Positions 1 through 8,114 of a stretch of 64,000 nt of DNA are shown here, one piece after another. Every line of letters starts with the position of its first letter. Position 1 is the first letter of the stretch. Both the position numbers and the translations under genes were made by a program. The notes beneath the pieces are model-generated. The model was given only the letters and a program-made list of their open reading frames with translations. It had not been told where the DNA came from and did not search any database. The stretch comes from Pseudoxanthomonas gei (GTDB lineage Bacteria; Pseudomonadota; Gammaproteobacteria; Xanthomonadales; Xanthomonadaceae): contig NZ_QOVG01000011.1 in NCBI RefSeq assembly GCF_010119615.1, positions 1-64,000 of the forward strand. The letters run 5' to 3'.

Positions 1-27
1 CAACGGCTAAGATCGGCGGCGGCGCAG

Positions 28-56
28 GAAGTGTATAAGAGACAGGCCCCCCCCCC
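28..56. other. Library-adapter (Tn5 mosaic end) and poly-C artefact at contig end
   Basis: Bases 31-45 read GTGTATAAGAGACAG, the inner 15 bases of the 19-bp Tn5/Nextera mosaic end. A run of ten C follows at 47-56. The coding sequence of the neighbouring dinB is sensible up to base 57 and then runs into this block. Bases 1-56 are therefore most probably untrimmed adapter and low-complexity sequence rather than genome. Confidence 0.85.
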
Positions 57-1051
57 ACCAGCCGGTACAGCGTGGCTTCCGGCTCGTGCACGCGAGCGCA
101 CAACGACAAGGCGATATCGGTCAGCGACTCCAGCGAGGCCGGTGGTGTCTCGGGCGTGAAGCTGCGGGTGAGGATGCGGAACTGCGAGGTCTTCAGTTTC
201 AGCACCACCGTACGGCCCACGCGCTCGGTCTTGCGCGATGCCTCCCAGGTCTTGACCGCCAGCCGGCGGATCGTCGGCGCCAGTTCCGACAATGGCACGT
301 CGTGCTCGAAGGTGTCCTCTGCCGAGATCGACTGCACCGGCTGGTCCGGCTGCACCGGGCGTTCGTCGATGCCGCGCGCGCGCCGGTACAGCGAAGCGCC
401 AAAGCTGCCGAACAAGCGCTGCAGTTCTTCCAGCGGGTAATCGCGCAGGTCGCTGACCCGCTCGATTCCAAGCGCGGAAAGTTTTCCCTGCATCACCTTG
501 CCCACACCGGGAATCTTGGCCACCGGCAAGGGTGCAAGGAAGGCCTCGACCTGCTGCGGTCGGATCACGAACTGGCCGTCGGGCTTGCGCCAGTCCGACG
601 CGATCTTGGCCAGGAACTTGTTCGGCGCAATGCCGGCCGAGGCGGTGAGCGAGGTTTCCTCGCGGATTTGGCGGCGGATGTCCTCGGCGATGGCGGTCGC
701 GCTGGGGAAATCCGTTTTCGGTTCGGTCACGTCCAGGTAGGCTTCGTCCAGTGACAGCGGCTCGACCAGGTCGGTGTGGCGCAGGAAGATCTCGCGGATC
801 AGTTTCGAGGCGGCCTTGTAGCGCACGAAATCCGGGGGCACGAACACCGCCTGCGGACACAGGCGCTCGGCGCGCACCGCCGGCATGGCCGAGCGCACCC
901 CGAACACGCGCGCCTCGTAGGAAGCCGCGCACACCACCGAGCGCGCGCCACGCCAGGCCACCACCACCGGCTGGCCGCGAAGATCGGGATTGTCGCGTTG
1001 TTCGACCGACGCGTAGAAAGCATCCATGTCGATGTGGAGGATCTTGCGCAC
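57..1051 (-). CDS. dinB: DNA polymerase IV, 3'-truncated by contig end
   Basis: Y-family translesion polymerase that copies past DNA lesions and is usually SOS-controlled. Translating the minus strand from a GTG at 1051-1049 gives a protein that starts MRKILHIDMDAFYASVE. Metal-binding D8 and the SLDEAYLD motif with D102/E103 are intact. Residue 13, the steric gate position, is Tyr. Palm, fingers, thumb and most of the little-finger domain are present. About 331 residues are genuine, against a usual 350-365, and the frame then runs without a stop into the poly-C/adapter block. No ATG lies in frame just upstream, so GTG is the likely start. The truncation is an assembly edge, not a pseudogene. 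Confidence 0.9.
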
Positions 1052-1105
1052 GGGTGCATTATGCCCGCGCGGCCGCACGGGCCCAGACCGAGTGCCTGAT
1101 CAGAT

Positions 1106-1194
1106 CGTCATTCCCGCGCAGGCGGGAAGCCATGGACGTTTGGTCTTGGCGTGACAGCAGAGTCCATGGGTCCCCGCCTGCGCGGGGATGACGA
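1106..1194. repeat. Palindromic intergenic repeat (REP-like)
   Basis: Two inverted arms, about 1106-1137 and 1162-1194, contain CGTCATTCCCGCGCAGGCGGG and its near complement and also share GCCATGGAC/GTCCATGG. The element could fold into a long hairpin between dinB and the Rieske gene. A single arm of the same family recurs near 21051. It resembles dispersed palindromes common in Xanthomonadaceae and may also act as a transcription barrier. Confidence 0.75.
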
Positions 1195-1202
1195 TGGATC
1201 TT

Positions 1203-2318
1203 TCACCCTTCGATTGCCCGGGACAAATCCCCATGCAGCAATCGATGGAACAGATGTTCCCCGGCTTCTCGCCGCACCGACAGGCGGCCGGTGGAATATG
1301 CGCGTGAATGCAATCCGCGCTGCACCGACTTGCAGATGGCCATGTCCTCGTCCTGGATGAGGTTGCCCACCTCGATGCTGGCGCGGTTGCGATCGCGCGC
1401 GGACTTGGACACGTCGGCGAAATAGAAGTCGAAGATCACCTCGGTGCGGTCCAGGCCCAGCGGCAGCACCAGGTTCACGTCCATCTGGCCTTCGTACCAG
1501 TTGACCATGAAATTCGGATGCAGCCAGTAGTACAGCGCACGGTCGCCGCTGCGCACCGAGGCGAAGTCGGCATGGTCGCCGTTATTCACCATCGGGCTGG
1601 ACTGCAGGCAATGGTGCCTGCCGTTTTCAATGGTGTAGTTCCTGAAATCCAGCACGCTGTTGAGGCCCTTGTGCAGGTGCGGCACGTGATAGCCGCCGTC
1701 GAGGTAGTTGTCGACGAAGACCTTCCAGTTGCAGTCGAAGAAGTAATGCCGGCGCTCGAACCAGTGCAGGTCCTGCAACTGCAACGCGGCGAATTCCGCC
1801 ACCAGCTGCGGCCCCAGGAATTCCTCCAGGCCGGGGCCTTCGGCATCCAGCCGCACGAACACCCAGTTCTCCCACACCGCGGTCGCTACCGGCACCAGTC
1901 CGTGGCTGCTGCGATCGAAATGGCATTCGCTGTTGAAGCTTGGCGTGCCCTTCAGCGCGCCCTCCAGCGTGTAGGTCCAGCCGTGGTAGGGACAGCGCAG
2001 GTTTCTCGCGCAGCCTGCTGCTTCGGTCATCACCGCCGCGGCATGGTGGCGGCAGACGTTGAAGAAGCCGCGCAGTGCGCCATCGTCGCTGCGCACCACC
2101 AGGATCGGCTCGCCGGCGATCTCGCAGGTGACGTACTGGCCGGGTTCGCGCAGCTGGTCAACACGGCCGGCCAGCTGCCAGGTGCGCGAGAACGTGCTGC
2201 GGTTCTCAAGCGCGGCGATGCGCGGGTCGAGGTACCAGGAAGAGGGGATGGTGCTGGCTTCATCCAGCGGCGCAGACGGATCGTATTGCTGCAACAGGGT
2301 GGCGACCGAGGCTTGCAT
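1203..2318 (-). CDS. Rieske-type aromatic ring-hydroxylating oxygenase, alpha subunit
   Basis: Catalytic subunit of a Rieske non-heme iron oxygenase (371 aa), probably hydroxylating or demethylating a small organic substrate. The [2Fe-2S] motif is complete: C89-x-H91 and C109-x2-H112 in the usual C-x-H-x17-C-x2-H spacing. The mononuclear iron region DNYLDGGYHVPHLH (residues 203-216) supplies H211 and H216. Start is ATG at 2318, preceded by AGGAA; a longer frame from 2432 lacks this site. The overall look is that of the choline monooxygenase/GbcA-like group, but the substrate cannot be read from sequence. No ferredoxin, reductase or small subunit lies nearby, so the electron donor is encoded elsewhere. 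Confidence 0.85.
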   Translation of the reverse strand: MQASVATLLQQYDPSAPLDEASTIPSSWYLDPRIAALENRSTFSRTWQLAGRVDQLREPGQYVTCEIAGEPILVVRSDDGALRGFFNVCRHHAAAVMTEAAGCARNLRCPYHGWTYTLEGALKGTPSFNSECHFDRSSHGLVPVATAVWENWVFVRLDAEGPGLEEFLGPQLVAEFAALQLQDLHWFERRHYFFDCNWKVFVDNYLDGGYHVPHLHKGLNSVLDFRNYTIENGRHHCLQSSPMVNNGDHADFASVRSGDRALYYWLHPNFMVNWYEGQMDVNLVLPLGLDRTEVIFDFYFADVSKSARDRNRASIEVGNLIQDEDMAICKSVQRGLHSRAYSTGRLSVRREAGEHLFHRLLHGDLSRAIEG

Positions 2319-2557
2319 CCGGGTTCCTGGCGAGATGGACCGCAGGGCATCGTGCCATTGCCGGGACGCCGTTGCACGGGCGACATGGCGTCCACGCGGC
2401 CGTGCTTGCCGGCGGCAGAAGACGGAGGCCATGCCTGGGCGGCAATCACTGCTGCCTGCTCATCACCAAGGACTACAAGCCGCTTCTGATTGCCCCTCCT
2501 GCCAGGCCGCTGGCGCATCGGCCTGGTCGGGCAGTCATGCGCCTGCGAAGCGCGTGT

Positions 2558-3337
2558 TCAATGCTGGCTGCTGTCCGGCGATTTGCCGCCAGTGTCGACC
2601 TCGTAGGAACCGAACACCTCTTGCGCCGGCCGGGTTTCCGGCAGGATGTAGACCACCCCACTGCTGTGGGCGAACGCAGGGCTTACCACGCCCTCGTAGA
2701 ACGCCACCGGGACGTTGATGCAGCCGTAGGAAATGCGGTTGTCCTCGGCGCTTGCACTCTGCAACCGCTCGGCCCGTCGTTCCGTCGGCGTGCCCTTGAC
2801 CACGCGATGCAGCGCCAACGCCGAGTCATAGTCGATCCACAGGATTTCCTGGCCTTTCATATCCCTGGCCAGCGAAGCGACGAAGCGGCCGGCGGGCGTG
2901 GTGCGTTCCTGCGGTGCAATGGCCGCGAGCTTGCGCTCGCCCAGGCCCAGGGCCGTTCCATCGCCGCGCTCCATTCCCAGCAGTGCTGGTCCGGCGCCCT
3001 GAAGGCGCCCTTCCTTGTCGAACACGAAGACCCTGGCCTGGACCTTGTCCACGATCATGTACGGCATGCCGGCATGGTCGCCCGAGTGCAGGGCCCAATG
3101 GGCGATGCGCCGGGTCTCGGGCGATGCGGCCTCACCTTTGAAATCCGCCAGCCGCGCGTCGCCTGCCAGGCCACCGGGCCCCGACGCGCTGGCCGAAGTT
3201 GCACCGGCCGAGGTGGCGCCGGCCTGCGCCGCGCTCGCCTGCAGCGCCATGGCCAGGGCCAGGGCGCCCGTCCACGCGGCCATGGCACGCAAGCCGCTGG
3301 AACGGGTATTCGGCACGGGGCGGCTCGTGTTCCCCAC
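2558..3337 (-). CDS. L,D-transpeptidase (YkuD-type) family protein
   Basis: Exported protein of 259 aa with a basic and hydrophobic N-terminus that ends in an AQA cleavage site near residue 39, then a YkuD-like catalytic domain. TTPAGRF (146-152), H177 and SYGCINVP with catalytic C206 match the family, which forms 3-3 peptidoglycan cross-links or attaches proteins to peptidoglycan. The most upstream start is a GTG two bases after the stop of the TpsA gene, so translation is probably coupled; ATG at 3283 is the alternative. As the third gene of the two-partner secretion operon, it might modify the cell wall for, or anchor, the secreted partner. That link is inferred from position. Confidence 0.8.
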   Translation of the reverse strand: MGNTSRPVPNTRSSGLRAMAAWTGALALAMALQASAAQAGATSAGATSASASGPGGLAGDARLADFKGEAASPETRRIAHWALHSGDHAGMPYMIVDKVQARVFVFDKEGRLQGAGPALLGMERGDGTALGLGERKLAAIAPQERTTPAGRFVASLARDMKGQEILWIDYDSALALHRVVKGTPTERRAERLQSASAEDNRISYGCINVPVAFYEGVVSPAFAHSSGVVYILPETRPAQEVFGSYEVDTGGKSPDSSQH

Positions 3338-3339
3338 TG

Positions 3340-5571
3340 CTAGTTGCGGTAGGGCTTGGGCGCGCGCACCGGCGCCACGTACACGGGTACTTCAACCGGT
3401 ACTGGCGTCACCACCAGCGTCTGCGGCGGCTGCACTTCCGGCGCAACGTCCACCACGGTTTCCGGGGGCAGCGGCGGCAAGCCGGGCAGCGGTGGGGTCA
3501 CGAACAACGGCGGTCCTACCGGAGGCACGGTGGTCACGGGCGGAGTGACCGGCGGCGGAGTCACGGGAGGCGGGGTGACGGGCGGCGGAGTCACCGGCGG
3601 CGGGGCGGCGGCGATGATCGTGCCGGTGGTGTGCGCCACGACCGGGCCACAGCAATTGACCGGCAGTGCGTAGGCGCCCGCATTGGTGCCGGCCAGGCTG
3701 TAGCCGGTGAAGGTAATGGCCTTGCCGGTGCCGACTGCGGGCGTGTCGAAGTTGGCGCTGGCGCCCGGACCGGCCACCAGGGTGACGCCGTCGGGGTTGC
3801 CCTTCAATCCGGACAAAGTGGTGTTGGTGGTGCCGTCGAACGGCTTGTCGACGCCGGCGGCGAAGACCAGCATGAACTGGCGCAGCGCCGCGCCCTCGGT
3901 CAGCCTCAAGCGAGTCGAATAGTCAGTCGGTGCGGTGTAGGACACCGGGTTGTAATAGATCGTCACCGGTGCCGCGGTGACCGTGGTCGGCGGAGCCAGC
4001 GAATCGAACACCACCGTGCCGCCGGCAAGGCCCGGGCCGCTCCCATCGGTATCGGCGCTGAGGGTCAGGCCCAGCGGCAGGGCCAGGCTGCGGGTCGGGT
4101 CGCTGGTGCCGCGGGTCAGGGTGATGGCCCCGGCGATGTTGACGTCGTCGGCGGCGCACATCATCAGGTTGCCGTCGGTGACCGTGATGGCGCCCCGCTG
4201 GTTGATGTCGCGGCCTGCGCTGAGCAGCACGCTGCCGTTGGTGGTGGTGATGGCGGCGTTGACGTTGACGTCCTGCCCGCAGCAGACGACCAGGTTGCCG
4301 TTGGTGGCGGTGATGGCCGCGTTGATGTCGACGTTGCGGTCGGCGGTCAGGGTGAGGGTGGTGGGGCCGCCGCTGGCCGACCAGCTGACCGCATCGTTGA
4401 CGAAGATGTCGCCGTTTTCGGTGCCGGCGCCGTTGGTGGTGATCTGGATGTTGTTGGTCACCAGCTGCCCGGACAGGGTGGAACCGGCGATGTTGTCGCC
4501 GGGCGCGCTGCCGATGGTGAAATCCTGCGGATCGATCAGCCAGGTTCCGGTCTGCCCGTGTGGGGCGGCGGTGCTGACGCGGACGCCGGCATCGACGTTG
4601 ACCGTCGCCGCCGAGGTTTCCACGAAACCACCGGCGCCGCCGTTTGGCGCGCTGGCATCGAGGGTGCCGCCGACCTTGACGGTGCCCGTCTGCATGTCGC
4701 CGAGCAGCAGGATGCTGCCGCCGCGGTTGCCGATGCTCTGGGCCTGGATCACGCCGGTGTTGTTGACCGCGGTGTGCAGCAGGCTGCCGGCGGCCTGAGC
4801 GGTCATCAGCACGCGACCGCCATCGGCGCGGATCAGCCCGCCGTTCTCGGCCAGTGCATTGACCGCGCCGGTGGACACCGCCACGTTCAACAGGCCGTCG
4901 CCGGCCACGTCCAGGGTGACCGCCTGGCCTGCAGCCAGCGCCACCGTGCCCAGCCGGGCGACGATCACGCCCTGGTTGCTGACGTTCCTGCCCATCAAGG
5001 CCACATAGCCGCCGTCACCGGCACTGATGCTGCCCTGGTTGACCACCGCGCCGGCACCGGCGCCGGTGAACGCGTATTTGCCCGACTGGAAGTCCGCATC
5101 GCTGATGTTCATGGTCGAGGCCACCAGGCCGCCCACGTTCACCGACGAACCCTTGCCGAACAGGATGCCGTTCGGATTGAGCAGGAACACGCGCCCGTTG
5201 GAGGACAGCTTGCCCAGGATCACCGAGGGATTGGCACCGAGCACGCGGTTCAGCGCGATGGAATCGACGCCGGGCTGTACGAACTGCACCGACTCGCCGG
5301 CGCCGATGCTGAAGTCCTGCCAGTTGATCGACACGTTGCGCGTGGTCTGGTTGATGACCGTGCTGCTGCCGGCCTGGTCGATGCTGGCGGTGCCGGTGGT
5401 CACCACGCCGCCGGACGGCTGCGCCGCCTGGGCCGAGGCGGCGAGGACCAGCAGCAGCGCGCCCGACAGGACGTGAAGTGCCATGCCATTGAGCCCGCGA
5501 ACACCGTTCGTATGGTGCGCGTTGGCGGATGCGGCGCGGGTGGCCTGGCGGGAAGCGGGGGCGATGTTCAT
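3340..5571 (-). CDS. Two-partner secretion exoprotein (TpsA), filamentous haemagglutinin N-terminal domain
   Basis: Secreted beta-helical exoprotein of 743 aa, exported by its TpsB partner. It has an extended signal peptide (cleavage near residue 50, AQAA/QPS) and then the TPS domain with the hallmark NPNGILFG at 132-139. Four rung-like repeats of about 20 residues occupy 410-485 (for example DVNVNAAITTTNG). A YDG-like domain lies at about 576-636 (DKPFDGTT...). Four PPPVT repeats (657-676) and a Pro/Val-rich tail ending in YRN follow. The protein is short for a TpsA. Unusually for this family it carries cysteine pairs at 430/431 and 640/641 plus C472. Start ATG at 5571 has AAGGA upstream. 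The gene lies 49 bp after TpsB. Confidence 0.88.
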   Translation of the reverse strand: MNIAPASRQATRAASANAHHTNGVRGLNGMALHVLSGALLLVLAASAQAAQPSGGVVTTGTASIDQAGSSTVINQTTRNVSINWQDFSIGAGESVQFVQPGVDSIALNRVLGANPSVILGKLSSNGRVFLLNPNGILFGKGSSVNVGGLVASTMNISDADFQSGKYAFTGAGAGAVVNQGSISAGDGGYVALMGRNVSNQGVIVARLGTVALAAGQAVTLDVAGDGLLNVAVSTGAVNALAENGGLIRADGGRVLMTAQAAGSLLHTAVNNTGVIQAQSIGNRGGSILLLGDMQTGTVKVGGTLDASAPNGGAGGFVETSAATVNVDAGVRVSTAAPHGQTGTWLIDPQDFTIGSAPGDNIAGSTLSGQLVTNNIQITTNGAGTENGDIFVNDAVSWSASGGPTTLTLTADRNVDINAAITATNGNLVVCCGQDVNVNAAITTTNGSVLLSAGRDINQRGAITVTDGNLMMCAADDVNIAGAITLTRGTSDPTRSLALPLGLTLSADTDGSGPGLAGGTVVFDSLAPPTTVTAAPVTIYYNPVSYTAPTDYSTRLRLTEGAALRQFMLVFAAGVDKPFDGTTNTTLSGLKGNPDGVTLVAGPGASANFDTPAVGTGKAITFTGYSLAGTNAGAYALPVNCCGPVVAHTTGTIIAAAPPPVTPPPVTPPPVTPPPVTPPVTTVPPVGPPLFVTPPLPGLPPLPPETVVDVAPEVQPPQTLVVTPVPVEVPVYVAPVRAPKPYRN
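3544..3603. repeat. 15-bp tandem repeat encoding PPPVT x4
   Basis: Four consecutive 15-bp units inside the TpsA gene encode PPPVT four times (protein residues 657-676). The units differ mainly at silent positions (ggaggcgg versus ggcggcgg), which suggests an older or selected repeat. It forms a flexible proline linker before the C-terminal tail. Confidence 0.9.
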
Positions 5572-5620
5572 CGGTGATCCTTCGAAAGTGGTTGCGCGGA
5601 GGCAGTGGCTGGCGTGCCGA

Positions 5621-7291
5621 TCAGAAATACTTGATGGCCTGGATCCAGAAGCGGCCGGACCGGTCCGGCGCGGAAATCGCGTCTTCGCTGCCGAGCTTGC
5701 CGGCGTAGTAGGTCCTGACCGCGAAGTCGCCGGGCTCTTCCCAGGTCAGGCCGACGCCGGCGGCACTCAGGTTGCGGTCGCGGGATCCGGCATACCACGG
5801 GTCCTTGTCGGCGGTGATGCGGCCGCCATCGACGAAGCCAAGCACGTGCACCTGTCCCGGGACGCGTTCGCTCAGGCCGGCCAGCAACAGCCGCGCTTCC
5901 AGCGTGGCCACGAAGCCTTCATCACCGAAGCCTTCGCCCTGCGGATAGGCGCGCACGCCATCCATGCCACCCAGCACCAGCTTCTCCGAAGCATCCAGGT
6001 TGCCCGAGGCGACCTGTCCGCCGATCGAGCCGTACAGCGACAACAGATCGGTTACCCGCTGCAGCCGCGAGGCGTTGAAGGCGAGCTTGGAATAGGAGCC
6101 CTGGGCGCGCGCGCTTGCCGCATCGGCCGCGCGCGCGGCCGGGGTGCGTATGTCGAGTTCGCCCGAGGACAGGCCAAGATAGAACGCGTTGGCGCCGCCG
6201 CCGCCCAGGTCGTCGTAGTGGTTGCCATAGAGGCTGGCCGTGGCGACCCGCGCCTTCTTGCGGACGACCGAGGAAATCAGGTCGATGTGGTCTTCGAAGC
6301 TGCGGTCTTCGTAGGCCAGCCCGGCATAGAGATTGGTGTCGCGCGAGCGCAGCAGCGCGATCGAGCCGAACAGGCTGGCGACATCGGCCGTGCCGTGCGC
6401 GTCCAGGTCCTCGTACTGTTCGCCCAGCTCATACCTGAGCCGGCTGTAGGCGACCCCGGCGGTGACCCGGCCGAACGGCATCTGGTAGGCGCCCCGGGCG
6501 TAGTTCAACCCGGAGCCGGAAGTCAGCACGCGCAGCGAAGCCATGTCGCCGCGCCCCAGCGGATTGTTCAAGTTGACGGTGGAACCGAGCCGGTACTCGC
6601 CGGTATACGGATTGCCGGCGTTGTCGGCATCGATGCTGCCGGTGATGCGACGTCCCGGCGCGATGTCCACCACCAGGTCCGAAGTGCCGGGCGCCTGGCC
6701 AGGCACCATCGTCGATTGCACGACCACGCCGGGCAGGTCCGACAGCAGCAGCAGGCGATTTTCGATCGGCTCCAGGGTGACCGGGTCGCCCGGCCGCAGG
6801 CCGGCCAGGCGGCTGTTGGCCACGTCGTCGGCCAAGTGGCTCTGGTTGCGCAGGGTCACCTGTCCCAGCACGCCTTCGCTGACCGCGATGGTCAGCGCGT
6901 TCGAGGTGACGTCCTGCGCAGGAAGGTAGGCACGCGCGACGAAGTAACCCTGGCCGCGGTAGTGCTGGGTGATGCGCGCGGCCATGGCCTGCATCTGGGC
7001 AAGCGTCATTTGCGCGCCGGGGGTGAAGCCGGCGATCGCGACAAGCTCGGCAGCCGGAAATGCGCTGGCGCCGGTGAACTGCAACCGGTTCACCAGCACG
7101 CTGGCGGCGTCATCGGCCGCCGGCGTGGCCGCGGCGTTGTCTTCGATGCGTATGCGCGGCTGCGCCTGCGGCAGCGGCGGCGGGGTCGGCAACTGGCGCA
7201 GTTGGCTGCCCGCTCCGGGCACGTCCTGGGCAAGCGCACCCTGGCAGAGTGCAAGCAGCAACAGCGGCAACAGTTTCATTCTTGGATTCAT
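5621..7291 (-). CDS. Two-partner secretion transporter TpsB (ShlB/FhaC/HecB family)
   Basis: Outer-membrane Omp85-superfamily pore (556 aa) that exports the adjacent TpsA. The signal peptide is MNPRMKLLPLLLLALCQGALAQ. A Pro-rich plug/linker region follows, then two POTRA-like domains (VNRLQFTGASAFPAAELVAI..., about residues 70-220) and a 16-strand barrel that ends in the outer-membrane signature IKYF. Start was set at ATG 7291 because the signal peptide begins there; the open frame extends to 7498 with non-signal-like sequence. It is the first gene of the operon TpsB-TpsA-L,D-transpeptidase. Confidence 0.88.
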   Translation of the reverse strand: MNPRMKLLPLLLLALCQGALAQDVPGAGSQLRQLPTPPPLPQAQPRIRIEDNAAATPAADDAASVLVNRLQFTGASAFPAAELVAIAGFTPGAQMTLAQMQAMAARITQHYRGQGYFVARAYLPAQDVTSNALTIAVSEGVLGQVTLRNQSHLADDVANSRLAGLRPGDPVTLEPIENRLLLLSDLPGVVVQSTMVPGQAPGTSDLVVDIAPGRRITGSIDADNAGNPYTGEYRLGSTVNLNNPLGRGDMASLRVLTSGSGLNYARGAYQMPFGRVTAGVAYSRLRYELGEQYEDLDAHGTADVASLFGSIALLRSRDTNLYAGLAYEDRSFEDHIDLISSVVRKKARVATASLYGNHYDDLGGGGANAFYLGLSSGELDIRTPAARAADAASARAQGSYSKLAFNASRLQRVTDLLSLYGSIGGQVASGNLDASEKLVLGGMDGVRAYPQGEGFGDEGFVATLEARLLLAGLSERVPGQVHVLGFVDGGRITADKDPWYAGSRDRNLSAAGVGLTWEEPGDFAVRTYYAGKLGSEDAISAPDRSGRFWIQAIKYF

Positions 7292-7770
7292 GGCGTGCGT
7301 CCTGACTGGAGTCGGCCGCCAATCCCCCTGCAGTGCAGGAGTATCCCGGGCGGCCGTATTGCGATGAGGGAACGTGTTTTGGCGGCGTACGCTCGGGAGC
7401 AGGTACACGCGCGACGGCCCCTGCGATCGCCACGGCGACTGCAGCAGAAAGACGTTCCACGGTTTCCCTGTTACCTGACGCGAGCTGCGCAGCGGCAACG
7501 CTGATTCCCTGCCTCAGCGGCGCTGGTGTCCAAGCGGATATGGCGATGGTGGGGCGGCACGGACGGACCGTGGGACGGAATCCACTACTGGGCCGGGTGT
7601 AGGGCGACCAGCTGCATCGCGGTAGATGTCCGCATTAGGGACCGTTTGTTATGAATGCGTTGTGAGGTAGTCGCGCTTGGCCCAAAAGCACAGGCTGCGG
7701 TTAACAAACCACCGCCCAAGACCGGGAGCTGGATGGCCTCTGCATTCCGGTCAGGTCGGAAGCTGGCGGG
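7292..7770. other. Gene-free leader upstream of the TPS operon
   Basis: No convincing coding sequence. This stretch must hold the promoter of the minus-strand TPS operon, but I see no clear -35/-10 pair. Short frames on both strands have no recognisable protein and are read as chance. It runs directly into the 42-bp repeat array. Confidence 0.6.
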
Positions 7771-8011
7771 AAAGGCTTTTTTGTATTCCCGAAGGCCGCC
7801 AAGTGATTCCGGAAAGGCTTTTCTGCCTTCCCGAAGGCCAATGAGTGATTCCCGAAAGGCTTTTTTGTATTCCCGAAGGCCGGCGAGTGATTCCGGAAGG
7901 GCTTTTTTGTATTCCCGAAGGCCGCCAAGTGATTCCGGAGAAGCTTTTCTGCCTTCCCGAAGACCGATGAGTGATTCCGCAAAGGCTTTTTTGTATTCCG
8001 GACGGCTCGCC
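7771..8011. repeat. 42-bp tandem repeat array, five full units plus a partial sixth
   Basis: Units start at 7771, 7813, 7855, 7897, 7939 and 7981 (the last is partial). Each begins AAAGGCTTTT or a variant and ends near AGTGATTCC. Two unit types alternate: type A carries TTGTATTCCC and type B carries CTGCCTTCCC. The order is A B A A B A, so a 126-bp higher-order unit seems to have been duplicated; units 1 and 4 differ by a single base. Because 42 is a multiple of three, both strands stay open across the array (14-residue peptide repeats such as KAFLYSRRPPSDSG). AT-rich third positions and lack of a start context argue against coding. The array lies between the mddA stop and the TPS leader and is clearly richer in AT than its surroundings. 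Confidence 0.9.
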
Positions 8012-8114
8012 GCCTTTCAGCGGCCGCTTGCAGGTTCCACGTCAATATCGAAATTGCCTGGCGCTTCTTCCCGCCGGGATGCATGCAGGCATCCCGCTGG
8101 TGCGCACTGAACAA

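Noticed and set aside
34-440. Plus-strand open frames near the left edge
   Set aside because: They lie opposite dinB and include adapter sequence.
3199-5577. 792-codon plus-strand open frame opposite TpsA
   Set aside because: Shadow of the TpsA gene: composition is Gly/Arg/Ala/His-rich without domains, while the minus strand gives a clear TPS protein.
7771-8011. CRISPR array
   Set aside because: The units are directly adjacent with no unique spacers, and no cas genes are present.
7655-8114. Repeat-encoded proteins (151 aa plus strand, 137 aa minus strand) across the 42-bp array
   Set aside because: Open only because the unit is a multiple of three; AT-rich third positions, no ribosome site and no family. 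Kept as a DNA repeat.
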